A stretch of DNA of 64,000 nt from Bacillus benzoevorans. Its GTDB lineage: Bacteria > Bacillota > Bacilli > Bacillales > Cytobacillaceae. Below are positions 18,597 to 26,645 of the stretch, in pieces (position 1 is the stretch's first letter; the number at the start of each line of letters is the position of its first letter). Where the stretch lies: positions 248,001-312,000 of the forward strand of contig NZ_JACHGK010000001.1 in the NCBI RefSeq assembly GCF_014207535.1, given 5' to 3'. A program made the translations under genes and the position numbers. Under the pieces are notes generated by a model. It made no database searches. It was given only the letters and a program-made list of their open reading frames with translations, and was not told the DNA's origin.

Positions 18597-19574
18597 ATGG
18601 CGCAAATGACAATGATTCAAGCCATTACGGATGCGTTACGTACTGAATTGCGCAATGATCCCAATGTATTAATTTTTGGAGAAGACGTTGGCGTAAACGG
18701 CGGGGTGTTCCGGGCGACGGATGGCTTGCAAAAGGAGTTTGGGGAAGAGCGTGTATTTGATACTCCTCTTGCTGAGTCAGGAATAGGAGGTCTGGCATTT
18801 GGGTTATCTCTACAGGGTTTCCGTCCTATCCCGGAGATTCAATTCTTTGGTTTTGTTTTTGAAGTAATGGATTCTATTTCCGGGCAATTAGCCCGTTTGC
18901 GTTATCGTACGGGTGGTACATTTAACGCTCCTGTAACAATTCGTGCTCCATTCGGCGGGGGTGTGCACACTCCCGATATGCATGCTGATAGTTTGGAAGG
19001 TTTGCTGGCACAATCTCCTGGATTAAAGGTTGTGATCCCATCCACACCATATGATGCAAAAGGACTGCTTATTTCAGCTATCCGCGATAATGATCCGGTC
19101 GTTTTTCTTGAACATATGAAGCTTTACCGTTCATTCCGCCAGGAGGTGCCTGAAGAGGAATATACCATTCCATTAGGGAAGGCGGATATTAAACGAGAAG
19201 GTACTGATATTTCCATTATTACGTATGGTGCGATGGTTCATGAATCATTAAAAGCAGCGGAAGAGCTAGAAAAGCAGGGGTTTTCGGCAGAAGTAATTGA
19301 CCTGCGAACTGTCAGCCCGCTGGATATTGAGACGATCATTGCTTCTGTAGAAAAAACTGGACGTGCCATTGTTGTTCAGGAGGCGCAAAAACAAGCTGGT
19401 GTAGCGGCACATGTGGTAGCTGAAATTAATGACAGGGCGATTCTCAGTCTTGAAGCACCGGTATTGCGGGTTGCGGCGCCTGATACCATATTTGCATTCC
19501 CTCAGGCAGAATCAGTATGGCTTCCAAATGCAAAAGATGTACTTGAAACGGCGAAGAAAGTGCTTGAGTTTTAG
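18597..19574 (+). CDS. pdhB: Pyruvate dehydrogenase E1 component, beta subunit
   Basis: E1-beta, 325 residues, with the transketolase-like pyrimidine domain (FGEDVGVNGGVFRATDGLQ, DTPLAESGI, APFGGGVHTPDMHADS) and C-terminal domain (AIVVQEAQKQAG). Pairs with PdhA. AAAGGAG sits eight bases before the start, inside the end of pdhA, so the two are translationally tight. A 225-base gap with a hairpin separates it from pdhC. Confidence 0.97.
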   Translation: MAQMTMIQAITDALRTELRNDPNVLIFGEDVGVNGGVFRATDGLQKEFGEERVFDTPLAESGIGGLAFGLSLQGFRPIPEIQFFGFVFEVMDSISGQLARLRYRTGGTFNAPVTIRAPFGGGVHTPDMHADSLEGLLAQSPGLKVVIPSTPYDAKGLLISAIRDNDPVVFLEHMKLYRSFRQEVPEEEYTIPLGKADIKREGTDISIITYGAMVHESLKAAEELEKQGFSAEVIDLRTVSPLDIETIIASVEKTGRAIVVQEAQKQAGVAAHVVAEINDRAILSLEAPVLRVAAPDTIFAFPQAESVWLPNAKDVLETAKKVLEF

Positions 19575-19618
19575 ATAGACTTAAAATGAATGCCATTGTC
19601 CTGCGTGGTTTTATTACT

Positions 19619-19654
19619 GGTTTCTATCCTCTTTTGTGAATAGTGATAGAAACC
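19619..19654 (+). terminator. Hairpin in the pdhB–pdhC gap (attenuator or partial terminator)
   Basis: GGTTTCTATC and GATAGAAACC form a perfect 10-bp stem with a 16-base loop, followed by TTCGTTTT, a poor U-tract. It could lower read-through or mark an RNA processing point between E1 and E2/E3 genes. Confidence 0.45.
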
Positions 19655-19799
19655 TTCGTTTTATGGGGCAAATATTTTGTTTCATATTTACTAATGATAA
19701 ACTTGAAATTAAGGCAAAATAAGGTATGTCAGTTCGGATAAGGACAGAAAATTTCTTTACTGCATATTGAATATGGCATACATAGGAGGGTGAATTTCA

Positions 19800-21434
19800 G
19801 TGGCATTTCAATTTAAACTGCCAGATATTGGTGAAGGAATCCATGAAGGTGAAATTGTGAAATGGTTTGTCAAGCCTGGTGATAAAGTACAAGAAGATGA
19901 TGTGCTCTGTGAAGTGCAAAATGATAAAGCGGTAGTGGAAATTCCGTCTCCGGTTGAGGGAACAGTTGAAGAAGTATTAGTGGGGGAAGGGACAGTTGCT
20001 ACTGTAGGCCAGATTCTTGTAACTTTTGATGCGCCGGGATATGAAAATCTGCAATTTAAAGGGGATGAAAGCGGACAGGATTCTCAGGAGCCGGCACCAG
20101 CAGCTGCACCAACTCCTGCTGCAGTATCTTCCTTATTTCAGTTCAAAATGCCTGATATCGGTGAAGGAATCCACGAGGGCGAAATTGTAAAATGGTATGT
20201 AAAACCAGGTGATAAAGTTCAAGAAGATGCTGTATTGTGTGAAGTACAAAATGATAAAGCGGTAGTGGAAATTCCATCTCCGGTTGAAGGGACCGTTAAA
20301 GAAGTATTAGTGGGGGAAGGGACAGTTGCTACTGTTGGACAAGTCCTTATTACCTTTGATGCGCCAGGATATGAAAATCTGCAATTTAAGGGAGCTGAAG
20401 CAGCTGAAGCAGTACCTGTGCAAGAAGCAGCAAAGCCTGCAGTTGCACAGCCTCAAAATGCGAATGCGGTGGATCCAAACCGCCGCGTGATTGCTATGCC
20501 TTCTGTTCGTAAATATGCACGTGAGAAAGGGGTAGACATCCGTTTAGTTGCCGGCAGCGGCAAAGGAGGTCGAGTATTAAAAGAAGATATTGATACATTT
20601 GCGGCAGGCGGAGCTGCTATAGAGGCACATGTACCATCATCACAAGTGCAGGCAGAGACCGGTGCTCAAGCACAAGCTGCAACTGAAGCAGCAAAACCGG
20701 TGAAAACAGCAGCAGCTGTTTCCGAGGGGCAATATACTGAAACCCGCGAGCCAATGAGCGGCATTCGCAAAATGATTGCCAAAGCGATGGTGAATTCTAA
20801 ACATACGGCACCGCACGTAACGTTAATGGATGAAATAGAGGTAACAAAACTTGTGGCACACCGTAAGAAATATAAAGAAGTCGCTGCTGAAAAAGGAATT
20901 AAATTAACATTCCTGCCGTATGTCGTAAAAGCATTAACAAGTGCGCTGCGTGAGTTCCCTGCTTTAAACACTTCGTTAGATGATGCAGCAAATGAAATTA
21001 TTCAGAAACATTATTATAACATTGGTATCGCAGCGGATACGGAAAGAGGTCTGCTCGTTCCCGTAGTGAAGGATGCGGATCGTAAATCTATTTTCACGAT
21101 CTCAAATGAGATCAATGAATTAGCAGCTAAGGCTCGTGATGGCAAACTAGCACCTGATGAAATGAAGGGGGCATCATGTACCATTTCAAATATTGGTTCT
21201 GCCGGTGGTCAATGGTTTACTCCGGTCATCAACCATCCTGAAGTCGCAATATTAGGAATTGGGCGCATCGCGCAGAAACCAATTGTCAGCGATGGTGAAA
21301 TTGTTGCGGCTCCTGTGCTGGCTTTATCATTAAGCTTTGATCATCGCATGATTGACGGGGCAACAGGGCAAAATGCGTTAAATCATATTAAACGTTTACT
21401 AAATGACCCTGAATTATTATTAATGGAGGCGTAA
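19800..21434 (+). CDS. pdhC: Dihydrolipoamide acetyltransferase (E2) with two lipoyl domains
   Basis: E2 forms the core of the pyruvate dehydrogenase complex and passes acetyl from lipoamide to CoA. The 544-residue protein has two nearly identical lipoyl domains (about 3–87 and 113–197; lipoyl lysines K43 and K153 in NDKAVVEIPSP), Ala/Pro/Gln-rich linkers, a peripheral-subunit-binding domain (about 227–262, MPSVRKYAREKGVDI) and the catalytic domain ending with the SFDHRMIDGATG motif. B. subtilis E2 has one lipoyl domain (442 residues); the extra domain is a tandem duplication. GTG start with AGGAGGG nine bases upstream. Confidence 0.97.
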   Translation: MAFQFKLPDIGEGIHEGEIVKWFVKPGDKVQEDDVLCEVQNDKAVVEIPSPVEGTVEEVLVGEGTVATVGQILVTFDAPGYENLQFKGDESGQDSQEPAPAAAPTPAAVSSLFQFKMPDIGEGIHEGEIVKWYVKPGDKVQEDAVLCEVQNDKAVVEIPSPVEGTVKEVLVGEGTVATVGQVLITFDAPGYENLQFKGAEAAEAVPVQEAAKPAVAQPQNANAVDPNRRVIAMPSVRKYAREKGVDIRLVAGSGKGGRVLKEDIDTFAAGGAAIEAHVPSSQVQAETGAQAQAATEAAKPVKTAAAVSEGQYTETREPMSGIRKMIAKAMVNSKHTAPHVTLMDEIEVTKLVAHRKKYKEVAAEKGIKLTFLPYVVKALTSALREFPALNTSLDDAANEIIQKHYYNIGIAADTERGLLVPVVKDADRKSIFTISNEINELAAKARDGKLAPDEMKGASCTISNIGSAGGQWFTPVINHPEVAILGIGRIAQKPIVSDGEIVAAPVLALSLSFDHRMIDGATGQNALNHIKRLLNDPELLLMEA

Positions 21435-21437
21435 GAA

Positions 21438-22850
21438 ATGGTAGTCGGCGATTTTCCAATTGAAACAGATACTATAGTCATCGGTGCAGGTCCTGGAGGA
21501 TATGTAGCAGCTATTCGCGCAGCCCAATTAGGTCAAAAAGTAACGATAGTAGAAAAGGAATATGTTGGCGGCGTATGTTTAAATGTGGGGTGTATTCCTT
21601 CAAAAGCCCTTATTGCTACGGGGCACCGTTATGAAACAGCTAAACATTCTGATAAATTCGGTATTACAGCTGAAAATGTAAAAGTAGATTTTACAAAAGT
21701 GCAGGAATTTAAAGCAGGTGTTGTGCAAAAGTTAACTAGCGGCGTTGAAGGATTATTAAAGGGGAACAAAGTAGAGATCGTTCGTGGTGAAGCGTTCTTT
21801 GTTGATAGTCAATCATTAAAAGTAATGACGGAAAAATCTTCGCAAACTTATAATTTTAAAAATGCGATTATTGCCACAGGATCTCGTCCGATTGAACTTC
21901 CTGCCTTTAAATACTCTAAGCGGGTACTGAACTCCACCGGTGCTCTCAATTTAGCGGAAGTTCCGCAAAAAATCGTGGTGATTGGCGGAGGGGTAATCGG
22001 TATTGAATTGGGTACAGCTTATGCTAACTTTGGAACGCAAATTACGATTTTAGAAGGTGCCGAAGAAATTCTTGGTGTTGGTTTTGAAAAACAAATGTCT
22101 GCTTTGGTAAAACGTTCGTTAAAGAAAAAAGGAGCAGAAATATATACAAAAGCTATGGCTAAAGGCGTAGAAGAATCAGAAAATGGGGTCATTGTAACCG
22201 CTGAAATCAAAGGGGAAGAAAAGAAATTTGAAGCTGATTATGTTTTTGTCATGGTCGGAAGACGTCCAAATACAGACGAAATGGGTCTGGAACAGGCGGG
22301 AGTAAAGGTTTCTGAGCGCGGATTGATTGAAATTGATAAACAATGCCGTACTAACGTAAGTAATATCTACGCCATCGGTGATGTGACAGCAGGTCCTCAA
22401 TTAGCACATAAAGCTTCCTATGAGGCGAAAATTGCTGCTGAGGCCATTGCAGGTCATACGTCTGTTATTGATTATGTCGGTATCCCTGCTGTGGTATTTT
22501 CGGATCCTGAACTTGCCACCGTTGGATACACGGAAAAAGATGCAGAGGATGCAGGCATTGAGGTTATTACAGCCAAGTTTCCGTATGCCGGCAATGGCCG
22601 CGCATTATCACTTGACAGTACAGATGGATTCGTAAAATTAGTCACAAATAAAGAAGACGGGGTTGTCATTGGGGCGCAAATTGCCGGCGCTAATGCATCT
22701 GACATCATTTCTGAATTAGGGATGGCTGTTGAAGCCGGAATGACTGCAGAAGATATTGCCTTGACCATTCATGCGCATCCAACGCTGGGTGAGATGACAA
22801 TGGAAGCTGCTGAAGTAGCCTTAGGAAGCCCGATTCATGTATTAAAATAA
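21438..22850 (+). CDS. pdhD: Dihydrolipoamide dehydrogenase (E3)
   Basis: FAD enzyme that reoxidises dihydrolipoamide with NAD+. The 470-residue product has the FAD-binding GAGPGGYVAAIRAAQLG, the redox disulfide GGVCLNVGCIPSKA, the NAD motif GGGVIGIELG, the second FAD motif YAIGDV and the catalytic His–Glu region HAHPTLGEMTMEAAE. It starts three bases after pdhC and ends the operon at a terminator. It may also serve other 2-oxoacid complexes. Confidence 0.97.
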   Translation: MVVGDFPIETDTIVIGAGPGGYVAAIRAAQLGQKVTIVEKEYVGGVCLNVGCIPSKALIATGHRYETAKHSDKFGITAENVKVDFTKVQEFKAGVVQKLTSGVEGLLKGNKVEIVRGEAFFVDSQSLKVMTEKSSQTYNFKNAIIATGSRPIELPAFKYSKRVLNSTGALNLAEVPQKIVVIGGGVIGIELGTAYANFGTQITILEGAEEILGVGFEKQMSALVKRSLKKKGAEIYTKAMAKGVEESENGVIVTAEIKGEEKKFEADYVFVMVGRRPNTDEMGLEQAGVKVSERGLIEIDKQCRTNVSNIYAIGDVTAGPQLAHKASYEAKIAAEAIAGHTSVIDYVGIPAVVFSDPELATVGYTEKDAEDAGIEVITAKFPYAGNGRALSLDSTDGFVKLVTNKEDGVVIGAQIAGANASDIISELGMAVEAGMTAEDIALTIHAHPTLGEMTMEAAEVALGSPIHVLK

Positions 22851-22891
22851 AGCGGGACTTTGATTATTTCACAATGATCCATTATGCAGCA

Positions 22892-22925
22892 AAAAAGACT
22901 GACTTATTGAAGCCGGTCTCTTTTG
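22892..22925 (+). terminator. Terminator after pdhD
   Basis: A-run, then GACTGACTT pairs with GAAGCCGGTC (one mismatch, one wobble), followed by TCTTTT. The A-run allows it to serve slp on the other strand as well. Confidence 0.7.
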
Positions 22926-22932
22926 CTGTTTA

Positions 22933-23310
22933 TTAATTTCTGGATAGAGCGTTTGCAATAGGATTAATGATATCCCTTGTTTCTGCATCGCCTTGTATTT
23001 GAACAATAACATGATTGTGATAGTAAACTAATATGGCAGGGCAATGATTAACTCTAAATGTATTGTAATATTCTTCCACTTCTGAAGCGGTAAGTACTTT
23101 CATGTTTTTTATTTCCTCGGGATACTCCTTTTTAAGTTCAATAATGGCATTATAATAAGAAATTTCCTCTTCATATTCTTCCTCATCAGAAAAAAATACG
23201 ATTTGTTTACTATTACTAGCTAAAGATAATGAATCTGCTTGCTCTTTGTTTTCACAAGCAGTCATCAATAAAAGAGTAGAAGCCATCATAAGAAGGGGGT
23301 TCCCTTTCAT
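22933..23310 (-). CDS. slp: Small lipoprotein, Slp-like
   Basis: A 125-residue protein with a lipoprotein signal peptide: a short hydrophobic stretch and lipobox LMTAC (lipidated Cys near residue 19). The rest is acidic (DEEEYEEE) and ends with VNHCPAILVYYHNHVIVQIQG, which resembles the cis-Pro half of a thioredoxin fold without a CXXC. B. subtilis has slp, a small lipoprotein gene, at this position between pdhD and speA; the call rests mainly on that position and the lipobox. The ribosome site is weak. Function unknown. Confidence 0.6.
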   Translation of the reverse strand: MKGNPLLMMASTLLLMTACENKEQADSLSLASNSKQIVFFSDEEEYEEEISYYNAIIELKKEYPEEIKNMKVLTASEVEEYYNTFRVNHCPAILVYYHNHVIVQIQGDAETRDIINPIANALSRN

Positions 23311-23589
23311 TTACCCATTGCCGCCTCACTTTATTTCTGTTAATAGATAAAAAATCCTTTAAGAATATTCCTTATTCTAGCACAGAAGATAGCTGATAAT
23401 CATATTGTCATTTATTTGTTATAAAATTGATAAACATATGAGTGTACAAGAGTAAAAAAGTGTCAATTAATTCATAAAACTTTTTGACGAATTTAAGAAT
23501 ATTGACACTGATTACTTGCATAAATGACTGGTTGTAAAATATAATAAAAATCTAATCAGAATATAAAAAAGAAGAGGGGAGAGATATTA

Positions 23590-23889
23590 ATGATGAATTT
23601 TGAGAAACTCTATGATGAAGATGAAAATGTTAAGGTTCGTTTTATTGGTTTTATTACGGAACACACTCGCTATGATTTTGGAATTGTTTACACCAACCTA
23701 TTCTTTGGAAAGCCCCTTGTAGTTTGTATGCAAACTGGTCGCTCAACACTCCTCGACCCAAATGACCTCGAAGATATCGATTATTTACAGTCAGCGTTTA
23801 GAATTGAAAATTATAAGGATGCTGCCGATTTAGCTGAATTTTTCTATCGGACATTACCAACATCCCCGTTTGAACCTCAATACGATTAA
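23590..23889 (+). CDS. DUF3055 (SAV0927-type) protein
   Basis: A 99-residue soluble protein (MMNFEKLYDEDENVKVRFIG…) with YDFGIVYTNLFFGKPLVVCM and GRSTLLDPNDL, which I recognise as the DUF3055/SAV0927 family of Bacilli. No function is known. GAGGGGAG lies upstream. A terminator about 90 bases after the stop makes it a single-gene unit. Confidence 0.8.
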   Translation: MMNFEKLYDEDENVKVRFIGFITEHTRYDFGIVYTNLFFGKPLVVCMQTGRSTLLDPNDLEDIDYLQSAFRIENYKDAADLAEFFYRTLPTSPFEPQYD

Positions 23890-23980
23890 TAGAATACTAA
23901 GATTTCGTTGAGTGAAGATGATGACGAATGAGACGATAGATAGTATTCATCAATTTTATATGAGAAGATCACGGATTTTG

Positions 23981-24039
23981 AGGCACAGTTTAATTTGAAA
24001 TGTACATCCAAGTACATTCAAATACACTGTGCCTTTTTT
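23981..24039 (+). terminator. Long terminator hairpin after the DUF3055 gene
   Basis: AGGCACAGT pairs with ACTGTGCCT; an inner arm (TTTGAAATGTAC with GTACATTCAAA) extends the stem. A run of six T follows. Confidence 0.85.
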
Positions 24040-24077
24040 ATTCCCCTTTTTAAACAAATGTGTTATACAATTTAGGG

Positions 24078-24106
24078 TTGAAATTTGAATAATGTTATAT
24101 TATTAT
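24078..24106 (+). promoter_or_regulatory. Promoter of the SR1-like RNA with CcpN-like site
   Basis: TTGAAA (24078–24083), 17-base spacer, TATTAT (24101–24106). The spacer contains AATGTTATATT (24091–24101), which fits the published CcpN motif TRTGHYATAYW at 10 of 11 positions. CcpN is the known repressor of SR1 under glycolytic conditions. Confidence 0.65.
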
Positions 24107-24118
24107 AGAGTTACAAAG

Positions 24119-24132
24119 TTAAAACGCTTTCT
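24119..24132 (+). promoter_or_regulatory. cre-like site just after the SR1 start
   Basis: TTAAAACGCTTTCT matches TGWAANCGNTNWCA with two mismatches. It lies a few bases downstream of the expected transcription start, where CcpA can act as a roadblock. B. subtilis SR1 is reported to be repressed mainly by CcpN and weakly by CcpA. Confidence 0.35.
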
Positions 24133-24168
24133 TAAACGTTTAGTTATGACAACAGAGGAGATGTGAAG

Positions 24169-24294
24169 ATGGGTACAATCGTATGCCAAGAATGTGAAGC
24201 AACATTAGGTTATTTTGAAGATGAAAAGGTAACGGTTCTTTATTCTTCAACTTGCAATTGCTCCAACCATAAACATAACAAAGAAGATAAATAA
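24169..24294 (+). CDS. sr1P: SR1P, GapA-binding peptide
   Basis: A 41-residue peptide beginning MGTIVCQECEATLGYFEDEK and continuing VTVLYSS, with CxxC and a later CxC plus His residues that look metal-binding. MGTIVCQ and YFEDEKVTVLY are the conserved core of SR1P, which in B. subtilis binds GapA (glyceraldehyde-3-phosphate dehydrogenase) and promotes its interaction with RNase J1. AGAGGAG lies eight bases before the ATG. rnjA is also in this window. It is too short for usual gene finders. Confidence 0.85.
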   Translation: MGTIVCQECEATLGYFEDEKVTVLYSSTCNCSNHKHNKEDK

Positions 24295-24335
24295 TCAAAG
24301 AGAATAATCACAAACATTCATTTCTATTTTAAGAT

Positions 24336-24360
24336 AAGCATGCAGAGCGCATGCTTTTTT
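24336..24360 (+). terminator. Terminator of the SR1-like RNA
   Basis: AAGCATGC / GCATGCTT, 8-bp stem with a 5-base loop and six T. Confidence 0.85.
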
Positions 24361-24375
24361 CAATGCTTGATAAAC

Positions 24376-24416
24376 AAAAAAAGAAAGAGGAGGACAATAT
24401 TTGTCCTTCTCTTTCT
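24376..24416 (-). terminator. Terminator of speA
   Basis: A 16-bp stem (24382–24397 with 24401–24416) with one wobble and a 3-base loop; on the minus strand it is followed by a T-run (A-run at 24376–24382). Confidence 0.85.
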
Positions 24417-24435
24417 CTGGAAAAAGGTATTCTGC

Positions 24436-25905
24436 TTATCTGATCGCTGTGTGTTCTTTTATGACACGCAGTTTTTTGAAATCAAAGTCTTCAGGGCCCT
24501 GTACAGGAAGACCTGCTTCTCTGTTTTTCTTAATATAGATAAGATTATCTGCAGTAATGATCTCACCTGGAATGAAGATTGGAATACCAGGTGGATATAC
24601 CATAATAAATTCGGCGATAATTCTGCCTTCAGAATCATCGAAATCAACCAGTTCTGTTTCAGCATAAAATGCATCTCTTGGCGTTACGGCTAAAACCGGA
24701 ATATTTGGCAATAGCACTTGGGTAGATATCTTCTCAGCTTGTTCTGTACGTTCCTCGGCTAATTGTCTCAATGCTTTAATTAGAATATCCGCATCCCTTT
24801 TTGTATCCCCTGCGGTAATGATACAAAGAATATTATATAAGTCAGACATTTCCACTTCGATAGAGTAATGTTTCCGAAGCCACTTTTCTACAGCGTAGCC
24901 GGTCAAACCTAAATCCTTCACAGAAATAATGAGTTTTGTCGGATCGTAATCAAACGCCGCTTCTGTTTCCAAAATTTCATCTCCGACACAGTAAAGATGA
25001 TCAATTTCATTGACATGATCCCGTATATAATCAGCCATCTGGAGTGCTTGATCGACAAGTTCTCTTCCTCTTGTTGCGAGTTCCTTTCTCGCCACATCTA
25101 AGGATGCAAGCAGCAGATAGGAAGTTGAAGTTGTTGTCAGCATACTTAAAATGGATCGAACCCGTTTATGGGACACAAGTTTGCCTCTTACGTTTAGGAT
25201 AGAGCTTTGCGTCATGGAACCGCCTAATTTATGAACACTTGTTGCTGCCATATCTGCACCGGCCTGCATGGCGGACAGCGGAAGTTCATCATGAAAATGA
25301 ATATGGACTCCGTGTGCTTCATCGACTAAAACGGGCATGTTATATGAATGAGCCAAATCGACAATACTTTTTAGATCGGCTGATATACCAAAATAAGTCG
25401 GATTAATAACCAATAGTCCCTTAGCATCTGGATATTCCTCTAATGCACGTTTCACGGAATGAATGGTAATACCATGAGATATACCAAGATTTTCATCTAT
25501 TTCCGGATGAATGAAAATAGGGATAGCACCAGAAAATACTATTGCGGACATGACGGACTTATGCACATTACGCGGCACGATAATTTTATCTCCTGGACCG
25601 CAAACGGCCATAATCATGGTCATAATAGCTCCACTGGTTCCTTGAACGGAAAAGAATGTATAGTCGGCACCAAATGCTTCTGCAGCTAAATCTTGGGCTT
25701 CTTTAATAATTCCCTTTGGCTGATGCAAGTCATCAAGGGGTCCAATATTAATTAAGTCAATTGATAAAGCATTATCGCCAATAAATTCACGAAATTCTGG
25801 AGCAATTCCGTTCCCTTTTTTATGACCAGGAATATGGAACTGAACTGGATTTTTTTTTGCATGTTCAACTAAGCCACTGAATAATGGTGTATTTTGCTGG
25901 GACAA
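24436..25905 (-). CDS. speA: Arginine decarboxylase SpeA (PLP-dependent, Orn/Lys/Arg family)
   Basis: Makes agmatine for spermidine synthesis. The 489-residue product has FHIPGHKKG near the start, the PLP-binding region STSYLLLASLD preceded by SVHKLGGSMTQSS (PLP lysine in VHK), VDEAHGVHIHFH, and the C-terminal domain with YPPGIPIFIPGE. It matches B. subtilis SpeA closely along its length. The group also contains lysine decarboxylases, so substrate is by orthology. It is convergent with the SR1-like RNA, the same arrangement as in B. subtilis. Confidence 0.92.
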   Translation of the reverse strand: MSQQNTPLFSGLVEHAKKNPVQFHIPGHKKGNGIAPEFREFIGDNALSIDLINIGPLDDLHQPKGIIKEAQDLAAEAFGADYTFFSVQGTSGAIMTMIMAVCGPGDKIIVPRNVHKSVMSAIVFSGAIPIFIHPEIDENLGISHGITIHSVKRALEEYPDAKGLLVINPTYFGISADLKSIVDLAHSYNMPVLVDEAHGVHIHFHDELPLSAMQAGADMAATSVHKLGGSMTQSSILNVRGKLVSHKRVRSILSMLTTTSTSYLLLASLDVARKELATRGRELVDQALQMADYIRDHVNEIDHLYCVGDEILETEAAFDYDPTKLIISVKDLGLTGYAVEKWLRKHYSIEVEMSDLYNILCIITAGDTKRDADILIKALRQLAEERTEQAEKISTQVLLPNIPVLAVTPRDAFYAETELVDFDDSEGRIIAEFIMVYPPGIPIFIPGEIITADNLIYIKKNREAGLPVQGPEDFDFKKLRVIKEHTAIR

Positions 25906-26154
25906 TTGATTACCACACCTCTTTTATATAAGATCATAGTAATGTAAATGGCATTCGATGCAGTAATAATCGATTCTATGCATTTTCAGCCTACTATTTA
26001 AAAATCATAAACAAAACAAATGAATTATAGCACTATTACATAAGGTTGAAAAGAGTTTTTTTCCTTCTTTAAAAGGAGCATCAATTTTACGGTGCTATGC
26101 TGCATGCTGTTAGCGGGATATAGGGATTAATTTGTATTTTAAGCAGGAGAAAGA

Positions 26155-26277
26155 ATGAAGAAAAAAGAAATAAGTGCTGCAAGTGCTTTATCATTTATGA
26201 ATGTATTAGTAAAATCAAATTATATTTGGACAGAAAAGGATGAGCCATATGGAATATCAATACCCGATAGATTATGA
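26155..26277 (+). CDS. Candidate 40-residue ORF overlapping yktA
   Basis: ATG 26155 has AGGAG six bases upstream and opens a 40-codon frame beginning MKKKEISAASALSFMNVLVK and ending PDRL. It overlaps the first 29 bases of yktA in another frame, so translation of the two could be coupled. I do not recognise the protein. It may instead be a leader ORF or a chance reading of the yktA 5' region; the good ribosome site is the main support. Confidence 0.4.
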   Translation: MKKKEISAASALSFMNVLVKSNYIWTEKDEPYGISIPDRL

Positions 26278-26521
26278 TTGGTCAACAGATGAAATTATCG
26301 AAGTTATCCACTTTTTTGAAGCCGTGGAGCGTGCTTACGAAAAGGGAATTGAGCGTGATCAGATGCTTGCTGTTTATAGAAGGTTTAAGGGAATCGTTCC
26401 AAGTAAAGCAGAGGAAAAGAAACTCTGCGGGGAATTTGAGAAAATGAGCGGGTATTCTTCTTACCAAACAATGAAAAAGGTAAAAGAATCAGAATCCGGT
26501 AAGATTATTAGAATGACTTAA
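26249..26521 (+). CDS. yktA: UPF0223 family protein YktA
   Basis: A 90-residue protein MEYQYPIDYDWSTDEIIEVI… with FFEAVERAYEKGIERDQML and SKAEEKKL, matching YktA (UPF0223), a mainly helical protein of unknown function. ATG 26249 is chosen because AAAGGA lies eight bases before it; ATG 26240 overlaps that site. Located between speA and yktB, as in B. subtilis. Confidence 0.9.
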   Translation: MEYQYPIDYDWSTDEIIEVIHFFEAVERAYEKGIERDQMLAVYRRFKGIVPSKAEEKKLCGEFEKMSGYSSYQTMKKVKESESGKIIRMT

Positions 26522-26552
26522 CGAAAAAATGCATATAATGAAAAACAAACCA

Positions 26553-26582
26553 AAAGGGTCTGACTATTTAGCGCCAGACCCT
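26553..26582. terminator. Hairpin between yktA and yktB
   Basis: AGGGTCTG / CAGACCCT, 8-bp stem with a 12-base loop. The minus strand has TTTT after it, so it mainly ends yktB; on the plus strand there is no T-run. Confidence 0.6.
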
Positions 26583-26645
26583 GAGATTTAAGGAAATGCT
26601 CCACCCACATTATATGCTTCCTACTGAACTTTTATGTTTCTTAAA

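Larger units (their letters stand above)
24112..24360 (+). ncRNA. sr1: SR1-like dual-function small RNA
   Basis: A predicted transcript of about 250 nt runs from the promoter at 24078–24106 to a Rho-independent terminator at 24336–24360. In B. subtilis SR1 lies in the same pdhD–speA interval, base-pairs with ahrC mRNA (arginine regulator) and also encodes SR1P. The peptide, promoter, CcpN-like site and neighbour speA are all present here. I cannot test pairing with ahrC because that gene is outside the window. The 5' end is inferred from the -10 position. Confidence 0.75.

Noticed and set aside
19703..19730. TTGAAA-N16-TATGTC as an internal promoter before pdhC
   Set aside because: The -10 is poor; an internal pdhC promoter is plausible but not shown by this match.
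26553..26582. GGGTCTG palindrome as a dispersed repeat
   Set aside because: Only one copy was seen in the window, and its minus-strand T-run explains it as the yktB terminator.
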